DNA of 64,000 nt from Nemesobacter sp965249045. Its GTDB lineage: Bacteria > Desulfobacterota_D > UBA1144 > Nemesobacterales > Nemesobacteraceae. Of the stretch, positions 1-9,915 are shown one piece after another; position 1 is the first letter of the stretch, and the number at the start of each line of letters is the position of its first letter. A program made the translations under genes and the position numbers. The stretch spans positions 1,812,032-1,876,031 of the forward strand of contig OZ252213.1 of the NCBI GenBank assembly GCA_965249045.1, given 5' to 3'. The notes beneath the pieces were generated by a model that was not told the DNA's origin, did no database searches, and saw nothing but the letters and a program-made list of their open reading frames with translations.

Positions 1-45
1 CTTCGTTAGAATTGTCATCACCTAGCCGAGAGGAAGTCCCGTAAT

Positions 46-174
46 ATGGAAATGAAAACCAACCTGCTGATCCAGATAATTCTCTGCGCAACGCTTTTTC
101 TGTCCATATTCTTTCTCATAAGATCAAATTCCGAAGCGGAAAAAGAACTGGAATCCAGAGAAAAAGAAAAATAA
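46..174 (+). CDS. Small single-span membrane protein (42 aa)
   Basis: A short open frame runs from ATG 46 (or ATG 52) to TAA 172-174 and abuts the lgt start codon directly (TAA then ATG), which suggests translational coupling. The product has one hydrophobic segment at about residues 5-23 and then a strongly charged tail rich in Glu, Lys and Arg, so it would be an N-terminally anchored inner-membrane peptide. A purine-rich stretch (gagagga, about 28-34) could serve as ribosome binding site. I do not recognise a family; it could be a helper of lgt or only a leader peptide. Confidence 0.45.
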   Translation: MEMKTNLLIQIILCATLFLSIFFLIRSNSEAEKELESREKEK

Positions 175-933
175 ATGTTTCCCGAGCTTCTCAGAATAGG
201 TGATTTTCAAATCACCTCCTTCGGGGCGATGGTCGCCCTCGCTTTTCTTATCGCATTCTGGGTTTCCGGGATGGAATTCGAGAGAAAAGGAATATCCAGG
301 CAACTTCACGAACACGTTTTTCTCGCTTGCCTTGCGGGAGGCATACTCGGCGCCAAGTTTCTTTTTCTAATCGAGAACATTCCCCTAAGCGATCTTCTCT
401 CCTACCCAAAGCATTATCTGCTTCTAAGAGGCGGCCTTACTTTTTACGGAGGGTTTTTTCTAGCTCTTCTCGCTTTTTTCGCAGTAATAAAAAAGCACAA
501 GGAAAACTTCTGGAGAGTTCTTGACGCCACCGCCCCGGCCCTCGCAATAGGCTACGCGACGGGAAGGGTCGGCTGCTTTCTGGTCGGAGACGATTACGGA
601 ATCAGTTCCGCCCTTCCCTGGGCGATTCCGTTTCCAAAAGGTTCTCCTCCGACGCTTGAGGCGGTTCATCCGACGCAGCTTTACGAAACGATCATAATGT
701 TGTTGGTGTTCGTAGTGCTGTGGAGAATTAGGAAGACAAGAAAACCCGCCGGGTGGCTTGCCAGCATATACCTTGGGCTCGCGGGTCTTGAGAGGTTCTC
801 CATCGAGTTTGTAAGAAATACCACTGAGAGCCCGATACCCGCCCTGTCGGTAGCGCAGATGATGGCACTTTTTCTGATTCTTGCCGGAGCACTTAAATAC
901 ATGTCTGTTCGCAAAGGCAACGAAGTATCTTGA
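175..933 (+). CDS. lgt: Prolipoprotein diacylglyceryl transferase
   Basis: Lgt transfers the diacylglyceryl group of phosphatidylglycerol to the lipobox cysteine of prolipoproteins in the inner membrane, the first step of lipoprotein maturation. The 252-residue product has the family's multi-span layout, the HPTQLYE motif near residue 165, a GRxGCF variant of the GRxxNF signature near residue 130, and GLERFSIEFVR near residue 205. Cys stands where many Lgt proteins have Asn in that signature, followed by DDYG, a substitution also seen in some Lgt clades. It is followed by lnt, so the first and last steps of lipoprotein acylation are encoded together; lspA lies at 23.4 kb. Confidence 0.93.
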   Translation: MFPELLRIGDFQITSFGAMVALAFLIAFWVSGMEFERKGISRQLHEHVFLACLAGGILGAKFLFLIENIPLSDLLSYPKHYLLLRGGLTFYGGFFLALLAFFAVIKKHKENFWRVLDATAPALAIGYATGRVGCFLVGDDYGISSALPWAIPFPKGSPPTLEAVHPTQLYETIIMLLVFVVLWRIRKTRKPAGWLASIYLGLAGLERFSIEFVRNTTESPIPALSVAQMMALFLILAGALKYMSVRKGNEVS

Positions 934-955
934 ACCCGCAATTTCACCACTACAC

Positions 956-2539
956 ATGAAAAGAATCCGGATGATCAATCTGACCGGAAGCGAGGTCCTC
1001 GCCGCCGGATCGGGGATACTTTTTTCCATATCCCTTTTTTCAAACGTTCTCGGAGTACTGGGCTGGGTATGCTTTGTACCGCTGCTTGCGGCACTTCAGG
1101 GGAAAAGCGCTCCGCAGTCACTTCGACTGGGCATGATATCGGGAACATTCATGAATCTTGTCTCGCTTTACTGGCTCGTCGGAACCCTGACCAGATTCGG
1201 AGAATTACCTCTGGTCGCGAGCATGGCGGTCGTATTTGTTTTCTGTATCTACTCATCGCTTCAGTTCGGAATTTTCACCTGGTATATCTCAAGGCTTGGA
1301 CTCTGCCGCGGAAAAAGCGTCGCAAACGCACTTATGATTTCTTTTGCCTGGGTAGTTGCGGAGTTTTTCTTTCCGGTTCTTTTTCCCTACGGAATAGGAG
1401 TCTCCCAAGGCTACTACCCGACGGTAATACAGGTGGTTGACATGCTCGGGGTGAACTTTCTCGGGTTCCTAATGTTTTTTGCAAACGTATCGATTTTCTA
1501 CCTTGTCGACGATGTGCGGCAAAAAAGAAAACCTGTACTTGCTCCACCCGCAATCTCGATCGCCGTAATCGCAATTGTGCTCGGTTACGGATCTTTCAGG
1601 ATAAATGAAATAGAGAATTTTCTTGAAGGAAAACCCCGGGTGAAAATCGGAATGGTTCAGGCGAATTTCGATTACGCGGAAAAAAATCTCGATAATGAAC
1701 CGGTTATAACGGAAAAACACAGAGAAATGTCACGAGAGTTCGCCGAGGTGGATCTTGTGATCTGGCCGGAAACGTCGGTTCAGCACTGGTTCCCCAAAGA
1801 AGATTCCGTGTACAGAATCGATTACCAAACAGACGTGGTGCCGGCGGGACACGCAGCGCACTTCCTTATAGGGGGACTCTCCTTTATCCAGGACCCTGCC
1901 CTGCTCGAAGACGGCTGGGACGAAGAAGATAACAGAAAATACAACACGGCTTTTCTCGTCGACCCCCAAAGCAATATCCTCGCCCACTACAGCAAGACCC
2001 GGCTTTTTCTGCTGGGCGAATATTTCCCCTGGATAAATGAGGAGCTTAGGTTTTTAAAAAGGGTCTTTCCCATGATTGGAGACCTCACCCCGGGAGAGGG
2101 ACCCAGGATGCTTGAGGTTCCCGCAAAGAACATAAAAATAGGACCCCTTATATGTTATGAGGACATAATGGCGGAGCTTTCGAGGAACTACGTGAAAATG
2201 GGGGCTAACTTGCTCGTAAACCTTACCAATGACGCGTGGTTCGGGAGAAGCATAGCTCCATATCAGCACCTGCTCCTTTCAATTCCAAGGGCGGTTGAAA
2301 CGCGTCGCTACCTAGTAAGATCAACAAACAGCGGTATAAGCGCAATAGTATCTCCGACCGGAGAGATCGAGGCCCGCACGGGCATATTCACCACAGAGAA
2401 TCTGAAAGGAGAAGTAGTTTTGATTGATTCGATTGAAACTCTCTACGCGAGGGTAGGAGATATCTTTGCGTGGATAGCCCTTGCGATAACGATTCTTTTC
2501 GCCGTGAAAAACTACCTAGGAAGAAAATATGCCGACTAA
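956..2539 (+). CDS. lnt: Apolipoprotein N-acyltransferase
   Basis: Lnt adds the third acyl chain to the N-terminal cysteine of diacylated lipoproteins. The N-terminal third is hydrophobic and multi-spanning; the rest is a nitrilase-fold domain with the catalytic triad visible as WPET (Glu about 271), SKTR (Lys about 347) and LICYED (Cys about 400), then NLTNDAWFG. The frame is open from 881, but that would overlap lgt. I chose ATG 956, 22 bases after the lgt stop; ATG 971 is an alternative, and neither has a clear ribosome binding site. The 3' end overlaps the convergent hisC by 24 bases. Confidence 0.92.
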   Translation: MKRIRMINLTGSEVLAAGSGILFSISLFSNVLGVLGWVCFVPLLAALQGKSAPQSLRLGMISGTFMNLVSLYWLVGTLTRFGELPLVASMAVVFVFCIYSSLQFGIFTWYISRLGLCRGKSVANALMISFAWVVAEFFFPVLFPYGIGVSQGYYPTVIQVVDMLGVNFLGFLMFFANVSIFYLVDDVRQKRKPVLAPPAISIAVIAIVLGYGSFRINEIENFLEGKPRVKIGMVQANFDYAEKNLDNEPVITEKHREMSREFAEVDLVIWPETSVQHWFPKEDSVYRIDYQTDVVPAGHAAHFLIGGLSFIQDPALLEDGWDEEDNRKYNTAFLVDPQSNILAHYSKTRLFLLGEYFPWINEELRFLKRVFPMIGDLTPGEGPRMLEVPAKNIKIGPLICYEDIMAELSRNYVKMGANLLVNLTNDAWFGRSIAPYQHLLLSIPRAVETRRYLVRSTNSGISAIVSPTGEIEARTGIFTTENLKGEVVLIDSIETLYARVGDIFAWIALAITILFAVKNYLGRKYAD

Positions 2540-3589
2540 GGCTTCGGTGAGCCTGTCGTTTTCCTCCCTCGTTCCAACCGTGATCCTAAGGCAGTCGCCA
2601 AGGCGTCCCTTTCCTTCGAAGCGGCGGACCAAAATATCGCTTTTAACCAGCTCCGTGAAAAGAAAGTCCGCATCCTGAACCCGGACCAGAAAGAAATTCG
2701 CGTCGGTCGGATAAATATGAAGGTCGTCAATCTTGCCGAGCGCGCCACGAAGCCTTTCCCTTTCGCTTAATATAAGCTCTATTTTCCGCTCAATAATCTC
2801 AGAATGCTCAAGCGCAAAAGACATTATCCGCTGGCTAAGAGAATTTATGTTGTAGGGCAGACGTGCCTTGTTCACCTCGGTTGCGATCTGCGGTCGCGCA
2901 AAGAGCATTCCGAGCCTAGCCCCCGCAAATCCTATTTTGGACATCGTTCTCAGTACCAGAAGGTTTTCATATTTTTCTATATGGGGAACGTAGCTTTTTT
3001 TCGAAAAATCACAGTAGGCCTCGTCGACCACCACCGCACCTGCGCTTGTCTCCAAGATTTCAAGCACTTTTTCCTCTGAAAAAGAGTTTCCCGTAGGATT
3101 GTTCGGGTTTGCGAGAAAAAGGATGTCAGGATCCTCCGCGCGGATCATCTCCAAGGTCGGTTCGAGATCTATATCAAAGTTCTCATCAAGCTCTACCTCT
3201 CTTACTTCCTTGCCTAGGATAAGCGAAGTGATCCTGTACATTGAGAAAGTCGGAGACGGTACGAGAACACAACCGCTTTTCCCCCCAAACACCTCGATGA
3301 TCATCTGGATGATCTCGTCTGAGCCGTTGCCAAGCAATATACCGTCAGTGGGAAAACCAACTGTGCGGGAAAGGGCGGATCTTACACCGAGGGCCTCAGG
3401 ATCCGGGTAACGGTTTACGGGAAGCTCCGCCAGCCGCTCGGAAAGCAGGAGCTTCTCTTCGCCCTCAAGGTCGTAAGGACTTTCGTTTCCGTCAAGCTTC
3501 ACGGCACACTCGATCCTCGGTACCGAGTAAGGAGATATGGACCTTACGTTTTTCGAAACCCTGCTTTTAATTGAACTGCTGTCAGACAC
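2516..3589 (-). CDS. hisC: Histidinol-phosphate aminotransferase
   Basis: This PLP enzyme converts imidazole-acetol phosphate and glutamate to histidinol phosphate. The 357-residue product shows GNGSDEII, ANPNNPTGN, the DEAYCDF aspartate and the Schiff-base lysine in RTMSKIGFAG near residue 217, all typical of class I aminotransferases. Translation starts at GTG 3589 with an AGGAG six bases upstream. It lies 36 bases downstream of hisD on the same strand, forming a small histidine block; the other his genes are not in the window. Confidence 0.93.
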   Translation of the reverse strand: MSDSSSIKSRVSKNVRSISPYSVPRIECAVKLDGNESPYDLEGEEKLLLSERLAELPVNRYPDPEALGVRSALSRTVGFPTDGILLGNGSDEIIQMIIEVFGGKSGCVLVPSPTFSMYRITSLILGKEVREVELDENFDIDLEPTLEMIRAEDPDILFLANPNNPTGNSFSEEKVLEILETSAGAVVVDEAYCDFSKKSYVPHIEKYENLLVLRTMSKIGFAGARLGMLFARPQIATEVNKARLPYNINSLSQRIMSFALEHSEIIERKIELILSERERLRGALGKIDDLHIYPTDANFFLVRVQDADFLFTELVKSDILVRRFEGKGRLGDCLRITVGTREENDRLTEALVGIFSS

Positions 3590-3625
3590 TGGCGTCTCCT
3601 GATTTAAGTCCGGATATCAGCATTC

Positions 3626-4918
3626 TCAGGAATCCTCGATTCGCCTTTTTACCGAAAACGCGTGGCCCGAAAGCCCCTCGGCGTGGGCAAGGTTCATAAC
3701 GGTGGCACCAAGAGATGAAAAACCTTTTCTGGACATCGATATGGTGCTCGGCATTCTCAAGAAATCGTAAACGCTAAGGGGAGAGGAAAACCTCGCCGCT
3801 CCCCCCGTGGGAAGCACATGACTCGGACCCGATACGTAATCGCCGAAAGGCTCGGTTGAAAGCGACCCTAAAAAAATGGCTCCCGCGTGCTTTATGCTTT
3901 TGAGAAGAGATTTGGGGGATCGCACGCAGAGTTCAAGATGCTCAGGAGCAACCGCGTTTGAAAGCGCCACGGCCTGCTCCATGTTCTCAGTCACGTAGAT
4001 TCTTCCGTTGTTGGAGACCGCGGCGCCCGCGATTTCTTCCCTGTCAAGTTGTTTTAGCTGCGAGAGCAGTTCCTTTTTCACCTCTCTCGCGTAATCGTAG
4101 CTGGTGGTTGCTAAAATCGGGATTGACATCTCGTCATGCTCGGCCTGGGCAAGCAGGTCCGAAGCCACCCACCCCGGGGGACATGAACCGTCGGCAATAA
4201 TCAGAACCTCGGTCGGCCCTGCCAGCATGTCAATATCGCAGAAGCCGTAAACCAGTTTTTTCGCTATCGTAACGTAGATGTTTCCCGGACCCACGATCTT
4301 ATCCACTTTCGGTATGCTTCTGGTCCCAAAGGCCATGGCCGCTATGGCATGGGCCCCGCCGATTTTATAGACATTGCTCACCCCGGCGATCTCGCACGCC
4401 AAAAGAACCTCGGGATTTACCCGTTCCCCGGAACACGGCGTGACGACGCTTATCTCGCCCGATCCCGCAATCTGCGCCGGTATGGCGGTCATAAGCACGG
4501 TTGAAGGATACGAGGCCTTTCCGCCCGGAACATAGATCCCTACCTTCTCAATAGGTCTTATCAGCCAGCCAAGCTCGTTTCCGAGCGCATCCTTGTAGGT
4601 CTTGGCCTTCGGAAGCTTTTTTCTCTGGTAGGAGCGAACCCGCGAGGCGGCTTTCTTAAGATCCTTTACAATGCCTGGTGCGACGGCGGTTGCCGCCTCT
4701 TTGAACTCACGATCGGAAACCTTTACGTTTTTCGCGCTTACATGCGGTCCGTCAAATTTTTTCGCGTACCGGAAAAGCGCCGAGTCTCCACGCGTTCTGA
4801 CATCTTCTACAATTCTTTCCGTCTGCGAAACAAGCTCGGGGTCAAAGTGGGAAGCCGATTTTTCTATTTCCCTAGACCTTCTTTCCAGATTTTTCGAATT
4901 GATCCTTATAACCTTCAT
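3626..4918 (-). CDS. hisD: Histidinol dehydrogenase
   Basis: HisD performs the last two NAD-dependent oxidations of histidine synthesis, from histidinol to histidine, using zinc. The 430-residue length is normal. Visible signatures are VPGGKASYPS, KVDKIVGPGN, the zinc ligands in LLAQAEHDE and GPSHVLPTGG, and the C-terminal LAHAEGLSGHA. The gene starts at ATG 4918 and is followed by hisC in the same direction. Confidence 0.95.
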   Translation of the reverse strand: MKVIRINSKNLERRSREIEKSASHFDPELVSQTERIVEDVRTRGDSALFRYAKKFDGPHVSAKNVKVSDREFKEAATAVAPGIVKDLKKAASRVRSYQRKKLPKAKTYKDALGNELGWLIRPIEKVGIYVPGGKASYPSTVLMTAIPAQIAGSGEISVVTPCSGERVNPEVLLACEIAGVSNVYKIGGAHAIAAMAFGTRSIPKVDKIVGPGNIYVTIAKKLVYGFCDIDMLAGPTEVLIIADGSCPPGWVASDLLAQAEHDEMSIPILATTSYDYAREVKKELLSQLKQLDREEIAGAAVSNNGRIYVTENMEQAVALSNAVAPEHLELCVRSPKSLLKSIKHAGAIFLGSLSTEPFGDYVSGPSHVLPTGGAARFSSPLSVYDFLRMPSTISMSRKGFSSLGATVMNLAHAEGLSGHAFSVKRRIEDS

Positions 4919-4985
4919 GGCCGTAACCGCGTTTTCCTCTTAAAAACCGGGGTTGATTTTATCCTGTTTGCAAAATGCCGCGAAC

Positions 4986-5279
4986 TCAGTTCTCCGGATC
5001 GATTCCTTCTCCAAAGCCGCTTTCAATCAAACTGGAGACTTCCTCCATGGCAAGCTCCGAATCTTCTCCCTCTATCGTAACGGCAACTTCCGTACCGTAA
5101 ATAGCGGCAAGGGACAAAACACCTAGTATGCTTTTCCCGTCTATCTCGAAGCTGTCTTTCCTTATCATTATACTGGAAGTGAACCTGCTGGTCAGGGCAA
5201 CCAGAACCGCGGCTGCTCTGGCGTGAAGACCCAGCCGGTTTTTTATTACAAAGTTTCTTACAAGCGGGTTTTGCGACAA
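4986..5279 (-). CDS. ptsH: HPr phosphocarrier protein
   Basis: A 97-residue HPr-family protein with the phosphorylatable histidine in GLHARAA (His19) and the regulatory serine region DGKSILGVLSLAA (Ser50, equivalent to Ser46 of classical HPr). It probably starts at TTG 5279 with GGAG nine bases upstream, since no ATG precedes the conserved core. No EI, EII or HPr kinase gene lies next to it, so in this genome it may serve regulation rather than sugar import; that is inference. It sits eight bases after the lipoprotein gene upstream, in one run of same-strand genes. Confidence 0.9.
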   Translation of the reverse strand: MSQNPLVRNFVIKNRLGLHARAAAVLVALTSRFTSSIMIRKDSFEIDGKSILGVLSLAAIYGTEVAVTIEGEDSELAMEEVSSLIESGFGEGIDPEN

Positions 5280-5286
5280 TTCAACG

Positions 5287-6033
5287 TTACTCCGTCGGCC
5301 GGAACAAAGAAATATCCGCCTTTGAGTTTACCCGTAAATTTTCATCATAATTCACGCTGAGACTGTAATCAGCGGTTTCAAACAGCAGCTTTCTCGGAAA
5401 ATAAGTATCCGGGGCAATCCGTTTCGGCAGGGAGAATTCGATTTTAGCCTTCTGTCCGTCGGCAAGCGTGCCCTCAACTCTGGTTATAAAGTTTCTCCGT
5501 GGATCAACCGTGACCCGAACGGGCGTCTTTCCTGAAAACACGAAAGTTATCTCCCCTCCACTTTCCCCCACCCGCACAGAATAATCCTTCTTGGGAATGG
5601 CAACCGGAGATCCCCCGAGCAAAAAGTTAATAACGTCCTCAACGCCAAGTTGAGGCGGAAGTCCAGGATAAAGATAGGAAAGCCTGAAATCCTCCGCGTT
5701 TTCAAAAACCAACTCTTCCCAGTTGGTTTTCATCCTCACGCTTTTCCCGTCAGAAACTACCCTTGCGAGCATCTCGCCGAAAGGAGCGAAAACGGCAATT
5801 CTCAGAAACTCCGGGCGGACAACAGTGGCTACCTGATCAAAAACAATTTTCGCCTGCGGGGATTTTATCGACACCCTAGCCCTGGCTTTTATTGAAGTAA
5901 AACCCTGCTGGGTCTGTTTTGCCTTCGCCAATATGGCGGAAAAATCCGGGTGTTCAGCAACTGTCGATGGGAATTTGCCGGCGCAGGAGAAAAGTAGAAA
6001 AACAAGCAGAATAAAAACGCAACTATGCCTCAT
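5287..6033 (-). CDS. LolB-like (DUF4292-type) outer-membrane lipoprotein
   Basis: The 248-residue product has an N-terminal signal ending in a lipobox (LLFSC, mature Cys about 18). Its body matches the LolA/LolB-like half-barrel proteins: a conserved pattern around IVFDQVATVVRPEFLRIAVFAPFG, LYPGLPPQLGVEDV and a beta-rich C-terminus. Such proteins bind hydrophobic molecules or lipoproteins at the outer membrane; the exact substrate is unknown here. The start overlaps the stop of the upstream TPR gene (GTGATG; ATG 6033 chosen over GTG 6036), with AAGGA upstream. The overlap implies that the pair acts together. Confidence 0.65.
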   Translation of the reverse strand: MRHSCVFILLVFLLFSCAGKFPSTVAEHPDFSAILAKAKQTQQGFTSIKARARVSIKSPQAKIVFDQVATVVRPEFLRIAVFAPFGEMLARVVSDGKSVRMKTNWEELVFENAEDFRLSYLYPGLPPQLGVEDVINFLLGGSPVAIPKKDYSVRVGESGGEITFVFSGKTPVRVTVDPRRNFITRVEGTLADGQKAKIEFSLPKRIAPDTYFPRKLLFETADYSLSVNYDENLRVNSKADISLFRPTE

Positions 6034-7777
6034 CACGTCCGAATTCCTTTAGCTTCTCTTGGAGTCTCGCGCGTACTTTTTTATCTTCAACCGTAAAAAG
6101 CTTCTGTGAATCTAAAAGTTCAAGGGCCTTTGCATAATTTTCCGCCGCAAGTTCTCTTTTGCCGAGTTTTTCGTACGCGTCGCCCACATGCTCTAAAATG
6201 GCCGGGGCGGGCGGGGGAATCTCCGAGGCGCGAAGCAGGTACTCAAGGGCTTTGGTGAAGTCCCCCCTCTGGTAGTAAACCCACCCTAGACTATCAATTA
6301 TATAACTCCGCTCTGGAGCAAGTTCCAGAGCCTTGTTTATAAGCTGCTCGGCGTAATCAAGTTTTTCTCCACGCTCGGCGTAGGTATACCCTATAAAATT
6401 CATGGCATCGAAATTCTCCGGATTCCTGCTCATTATATCCCCCATTACCGAAAGCGCTTCCGATATACGGTCGCTGTAGTAATAGGAAACGGCAAGCGAA
6501 TAGAGAACGGATTCGTCGTTGGGATGCTTTTCAAGATACCCGCCGTACAAAGAGACTGAATCCTCCTGCCTTCCCTGCCTTCCGTAGAGTTCCCCCAGAG
6601 AATTTACGACCTTGGGGTTATACGGATCTTTTTCGTAAAGTGTTTTCAGTATCTCAGTCGCTTTTTGGGCTGAACCCTCAAGTTCGTGTATATAGGCTCG
6701 GTGGACGGTTGCGTCTACATGAAAATCAGAGCTTTCGGGTATTGAATCGAGAAGCTTCCTTGATTGAGAATACCGTTCGAGCTTAGTGTGGGCAACGGCG
6801 GAGTAATATTTTGCCCCGAAATGCGCCGGTAACCGCTCTAGGACCCGTTCTAGTTTTCTGACCGCTTCCTCATAACTACCTCTTTCAAGGTGCAAGAGAC
6901 CTATTCTGAATTTGATCTCGGGATTCTCCGGATCCGCGGCCTCCGCATTGCGGTACTGCCCGATGGCCTCTTTGAATCTGCGGTGGCGGTAGAGCATGTT
7001 CCCATAGGAAATGAAAACTTCGCGATAAGGAGCAAATTTCCTGATTGCAGACTCGTACTGTTCTATCGCTTCTTCAATTCTTTTCGCTTTCTCAAGAGTT
7101 TCCACGAGCCCGACAAACGCCGGATAGTAAGTCCGCTGAATTTCAAGCGCTCTTTTGTAGTGCTTTACCGCGGCGTCGAGATCGTTTCTTCTGACAGAGA
7201 TACTTCCGAGGTAGAAGTGACCCATGGTATTGGTTGGACTTATTGAAAGGCTTTTTTCGGCGTATTGTTCTGCCTTATCAAGATTGCCGGAATACAATTC
7301 ACTTGCGCAAAGAAGCAGGTAAGTTTCCTTATCCCCGGGATCGATCTCAGCCGCCTTAAGCAGGAACTTTTTTCCCCTATTCTTCATTGTTTCATCAGGG
7401 TATGCGAGGTAGATGCGGGCAAGATCCCTGTAAGCCGGAGAATTTGACGGATCAAGGACGATGGATTGCGTGAACTTGGTGACGGCATTCTCACGCATGT
7501 TAAGGATCATGTAGATTAAACCGAGGCGGTATTTTATTTCAGAAGAACGGGGGTCGATCTGTTCTGCCTTTTTAAGATTCTCTACCGCGCGCGGCAGATC
7601 TCCCTCTTCGAGATAAAATCTTGAAAGCGCGAAATAATAATAGGCATCCTCCTGGTCGCCGCTCTCAGGGCTCCGGTCAGGGTTAACGGAAAGTCCCACA
7701 CCGCTGCAGGAAAGACAAAAAAACAGAAAAAAAAGAAGGAAAAGCTTTTTTTCAGGAAATTTCTTCAAGCCACACAC
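6023..7777 (-). CDS. TPR-repeat lipoprotein
   Basis: A 584-residue protein with an N-terminal hydrophobic signal and a probable lipobox (CLSC, about residue 24), followed by roughly a dozen tetratricopeptide repeats (patterns such as AYYYFALSRFYLEEGD and SYIIDSLGWVYYQRGD). TPR arrays scaffold protein complexes; a periplasm-facing lipoprotein of this type could help outer-membrane assembly, but no partner can be named except the overlapping downstream LolB-like gene. The start is GTG 7777 or TTG 7768. It heads the run towards ptsH, hisD and hisC. Confidence 0.75.
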   Translation of the reverse strand: MCGLKKFPEKKLFLLFFLFFCLSCSGVGLSVNPDRSPESGDQEDAYYYFALSRFYLEEGDLPRAVENLKKAEQIDPRSSEIKYRLGLIYMILNMRENAVTKFTQSIVLDPSNSPAYRDLARIYLAYPDETMKNRGKKFLLKAAEIDPGDKETYLLLCASELYSGNLDKAEQYAEKSLSISPTNTMGHFYLGSISVRRNDLDAAVKHYKRALEIQRTYYPAFVGLVETLEKAKRIEEAIEQYESAIRKFAPYREVFISYGNMLYRHRRFKEAIGQYRNAEAADPENPEIKFRIGLLHLERGSYEEAVRKLERVLERLPAHFGAKYYSAVAHTKLERYSQSRKLLDSIPESSDFHVDATVHRAYIHELEGSAQKATEILKTLYEKDPYNPKVVNSLGELYGRQGRQEDSVSLYGGYLEKHPNDESVLYSLAVSYYYSDRISEALSVMGDIMSRNPENFDAMNFIGYTYAERGEKLDYAEQLINKALELAPERSYIIDSLGWVYYQRGDFTKALEYLLRASEIPPPAPAILEHVGDAYEKLGKRELAAENYAKALELLDSQKLFTVEDKKVRARLQEKLKEFGRDEA

Positions 7778-7955
7778 CTAAGCACATATCAATCTTCGGT
7801 TCCGAAACCCCGGTGCGTACTAGCCACGAAAGGGAAAACCGCAGACATACCACCGGGCAAGACCTTCTCAAACAGGATAACAAAAATGGATCAAAATACA
7901 CAGCAAAGGAAAACAACACCGCCTGCTTCTGCGCAACGAGTTAACCGGACAACTT

Positions 7956-8133
7956 AATTGAGACTGTGAAAGTATTCGGAGAAAGCAATTTCTTTGGCAA
8001 CAAGTTGTCTGAAAATTCCTCCAGAATGCTCGATTTAGGGTTGTTTCGGCATTTTCGAGGTGATTTTTGACTATCAACTAGCTATTTTGGCATGTTAACG
8101 GTGCTGCCAAATAATATTTTCACAGTCTCAATT
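7956..8133. repeat. MITE-like element with terminal inverted repeats
   Basis: The ends are inverted repeats of 21 bases matching at 20 positions: 7956-7976 (begins AATTGAGACTGTGAAA) and 8113-8133 (its reverse complement). The 178-bp interior has no convincing gene, so this looks like a non-autonomous miniature element. I see no clear target duplication (flanks cttaat-side aactt and gactc). It lies in the 438-base gap 7778-8215 between the TPR gene and a decayed locus; the rest of that gap shows nothing I can name. Confidence 0.65.
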
Positions 8134-8221
8134 GACTCCCTACACCCCGCAACTGGAGCTTGACGGGGAGATTTATATTTGATACCATCCGGTCATACCA
8201 AATTAACTACGGAGGTTGACA

Positions 8222-9709
8222 ATGAGAGGTCGTGTACGTATTGCTTTCGGACAAAATGAAATGGAGAATCCTACTGTTAAAGACCCCGGAATTATAACCT
8301 ATCCCCCTCATAATTTAGCCTGCCAGGCGGTTTCCAGATGTCTTGCCGCTGCGGTGTTACTGCTGCTGACGGTCCTGGCTGTTTCTCCTGAGTCCCTGGC
8401 CCAGTCCTCTGACGATGTGCGCGCGGGCGCGACCGATCTCGGGGACATCACCTCGCTCACAGGCCCCCGTTTTCCCCAGGGCACGCTTGACGGCGAGGGG
8501 GACCAGGTGGACTACTACCGGTTTACGCTGACAGCGGCGAACCGGGTCGGCCTCGGCCTGCGCCAGCAGGACGCGGATGCCGACATGTTCCTTGAAGATT
8601 CAGACGGCAACGAGATCTACGACAGCACGGTCTCCGGGACGGACAACGAAGTGATTGCGGGGACGCTGCTTGCGGGAAACGTACTACGTGCGGGTCGAGT
8701 CGCAGGAGACGGGCGTAAACGCGTACGTGTTCCGCTATGGAGTCTCGGTGCCGGATGCTGGCGAGCTGACCGCCCCGCAGGAGCAGCAGGGCACCCTTGA
8801 GATTGTCTCTGAGCCCGACGTTTATGACACGAGCAGGGGGCAGGGCACCCTCGAGACCGTCTCTGAGCCCGAAGGAGAGGATTTTCCCGCGGATATGTCC
8901 ACCAGCGGGCGGGTCATGGTCGGCGGTACTGCCAGGGGCGAGATCGGGAGTGAGTATGACCGCGACTGGTTTGCGGTGGATCTGGTGGCGGGGCGCACCT
9001 ACACCATCGATCTGAAGGGCAGCCCGACGGACGACGGCACGCTGAGCGACCCCTTTCTGTACGGCATCCACGATCCTCGCGGCACCCGGATTGTGAACAC
9101 GAGCGACGACGACATGGGAATCGGCCGCAACAGCCGTCGGGCGTTCACGGCGACCGAGACCGGCACCCACTACATCGACGCCGGCGCCTTTGTCTTCCGT
9201 CAGGGTACCTACGAGGTGGAGGTGTCGGAGGGGCCGCCGATTTGGGTATTCGATGCCATGGCCACCGAGAGCAGCAGTACCGAGATCGAGATGCTGTTCC
9301 GCGTGAGGCTGCAGCGCGTGTCATCGGAGCCGGTGACAGTGGACTATGCGACCGCCGATGGCACGGCAAAGGCGGGAGAGGACTACACGGCAACATCGGG
9401 CACGCTGACCTTCGCGCCGGGCGAGATCGAGAAGACGGTCGCGGTGACCATCATCTACGATACGGTGGACGACAGGGGGGAGAAATTCACCCTAGTGCTG
9501 AGCAATCCCTCGGGCGGGGCTCTGGGGGACCCGGAGGCAACCGGCACCATCGGTTACCGTTACCGCACATGGTGAACATCAACGGCGGCGAGGACAATAA
9601 CAGCCGGTTGAGTTTTACGCCGACCGAGAGCAACACCTAGTACATCGTGGCCGGTGCCTACGGTTACCGTACCGGGACCTACGAGCTATCGGTCGATGAA
9701 GTGATGTAG
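8222..9709 (+). pseudogene. Decayed secreted protein with PPC and Calx-beta domains
   Basis: The original gene starts at ATG 8222 with GGAGG six bases upstream. It has a signal peptide ending near SLAQS, then two PPC-like prepeptidase C-terminal domains (DQVDYYRFTLTAANRVGLGL; YDRDWFAVDLVAGRTYTIDL) and a Calx-beta domain (VTVDYATADGTAKAGEDYTA). It is broken. One extra A in 8677-8679 shifts the frame (LLAGN instead of LLAGTYYVRVES). The Calx-beta repeat ends abnormally at TGA 9573. A PPC remnant continues in another frame (INGGEDNNSRLSFTPTESN), is cut by TAG 9638 and ends at 9707-9709 after GTYELSVDEVM. The stretch is clearly richer in GC than its neighbours, which suggests import. Such proteins are usually surface or secreted adhesin-like proteins. 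Confidence 0.75.
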
Positions 9710-9915
9710 TCAGGGCGATTGCTACATGGCGCGCCCGGATCGTTTCGACCGTGGCCGCATTGAATAGAGTGCGAACACGGTCGGACCGTGACAGACGAGC
9801 GCGGATGCCGATGGCCGCGGCGAGATCTGCGCGGCGCTGGGCGAGGCAGACCGCGCCTTCGGCGTTTTCCTGGGGTCCCTGAAGCCTCAAAGACAATTGT
9901 AAAGCGGAGTTCGCC

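Noticed and set aside
956..2539. Lnt as the missing nitrilase of the Nit1-like cluster
   Set aside because: It has the nitrilase fold but also the membrane part of an apolipoprotein acyltransferase, is next to lgt, and is 50 kb from the cluster.
7868..8077. 69-codon open frame on the minus strand
   Set aside because: It spans the inside of the MITE-like element, lacks a ribosome binding site and has an implausible composition.
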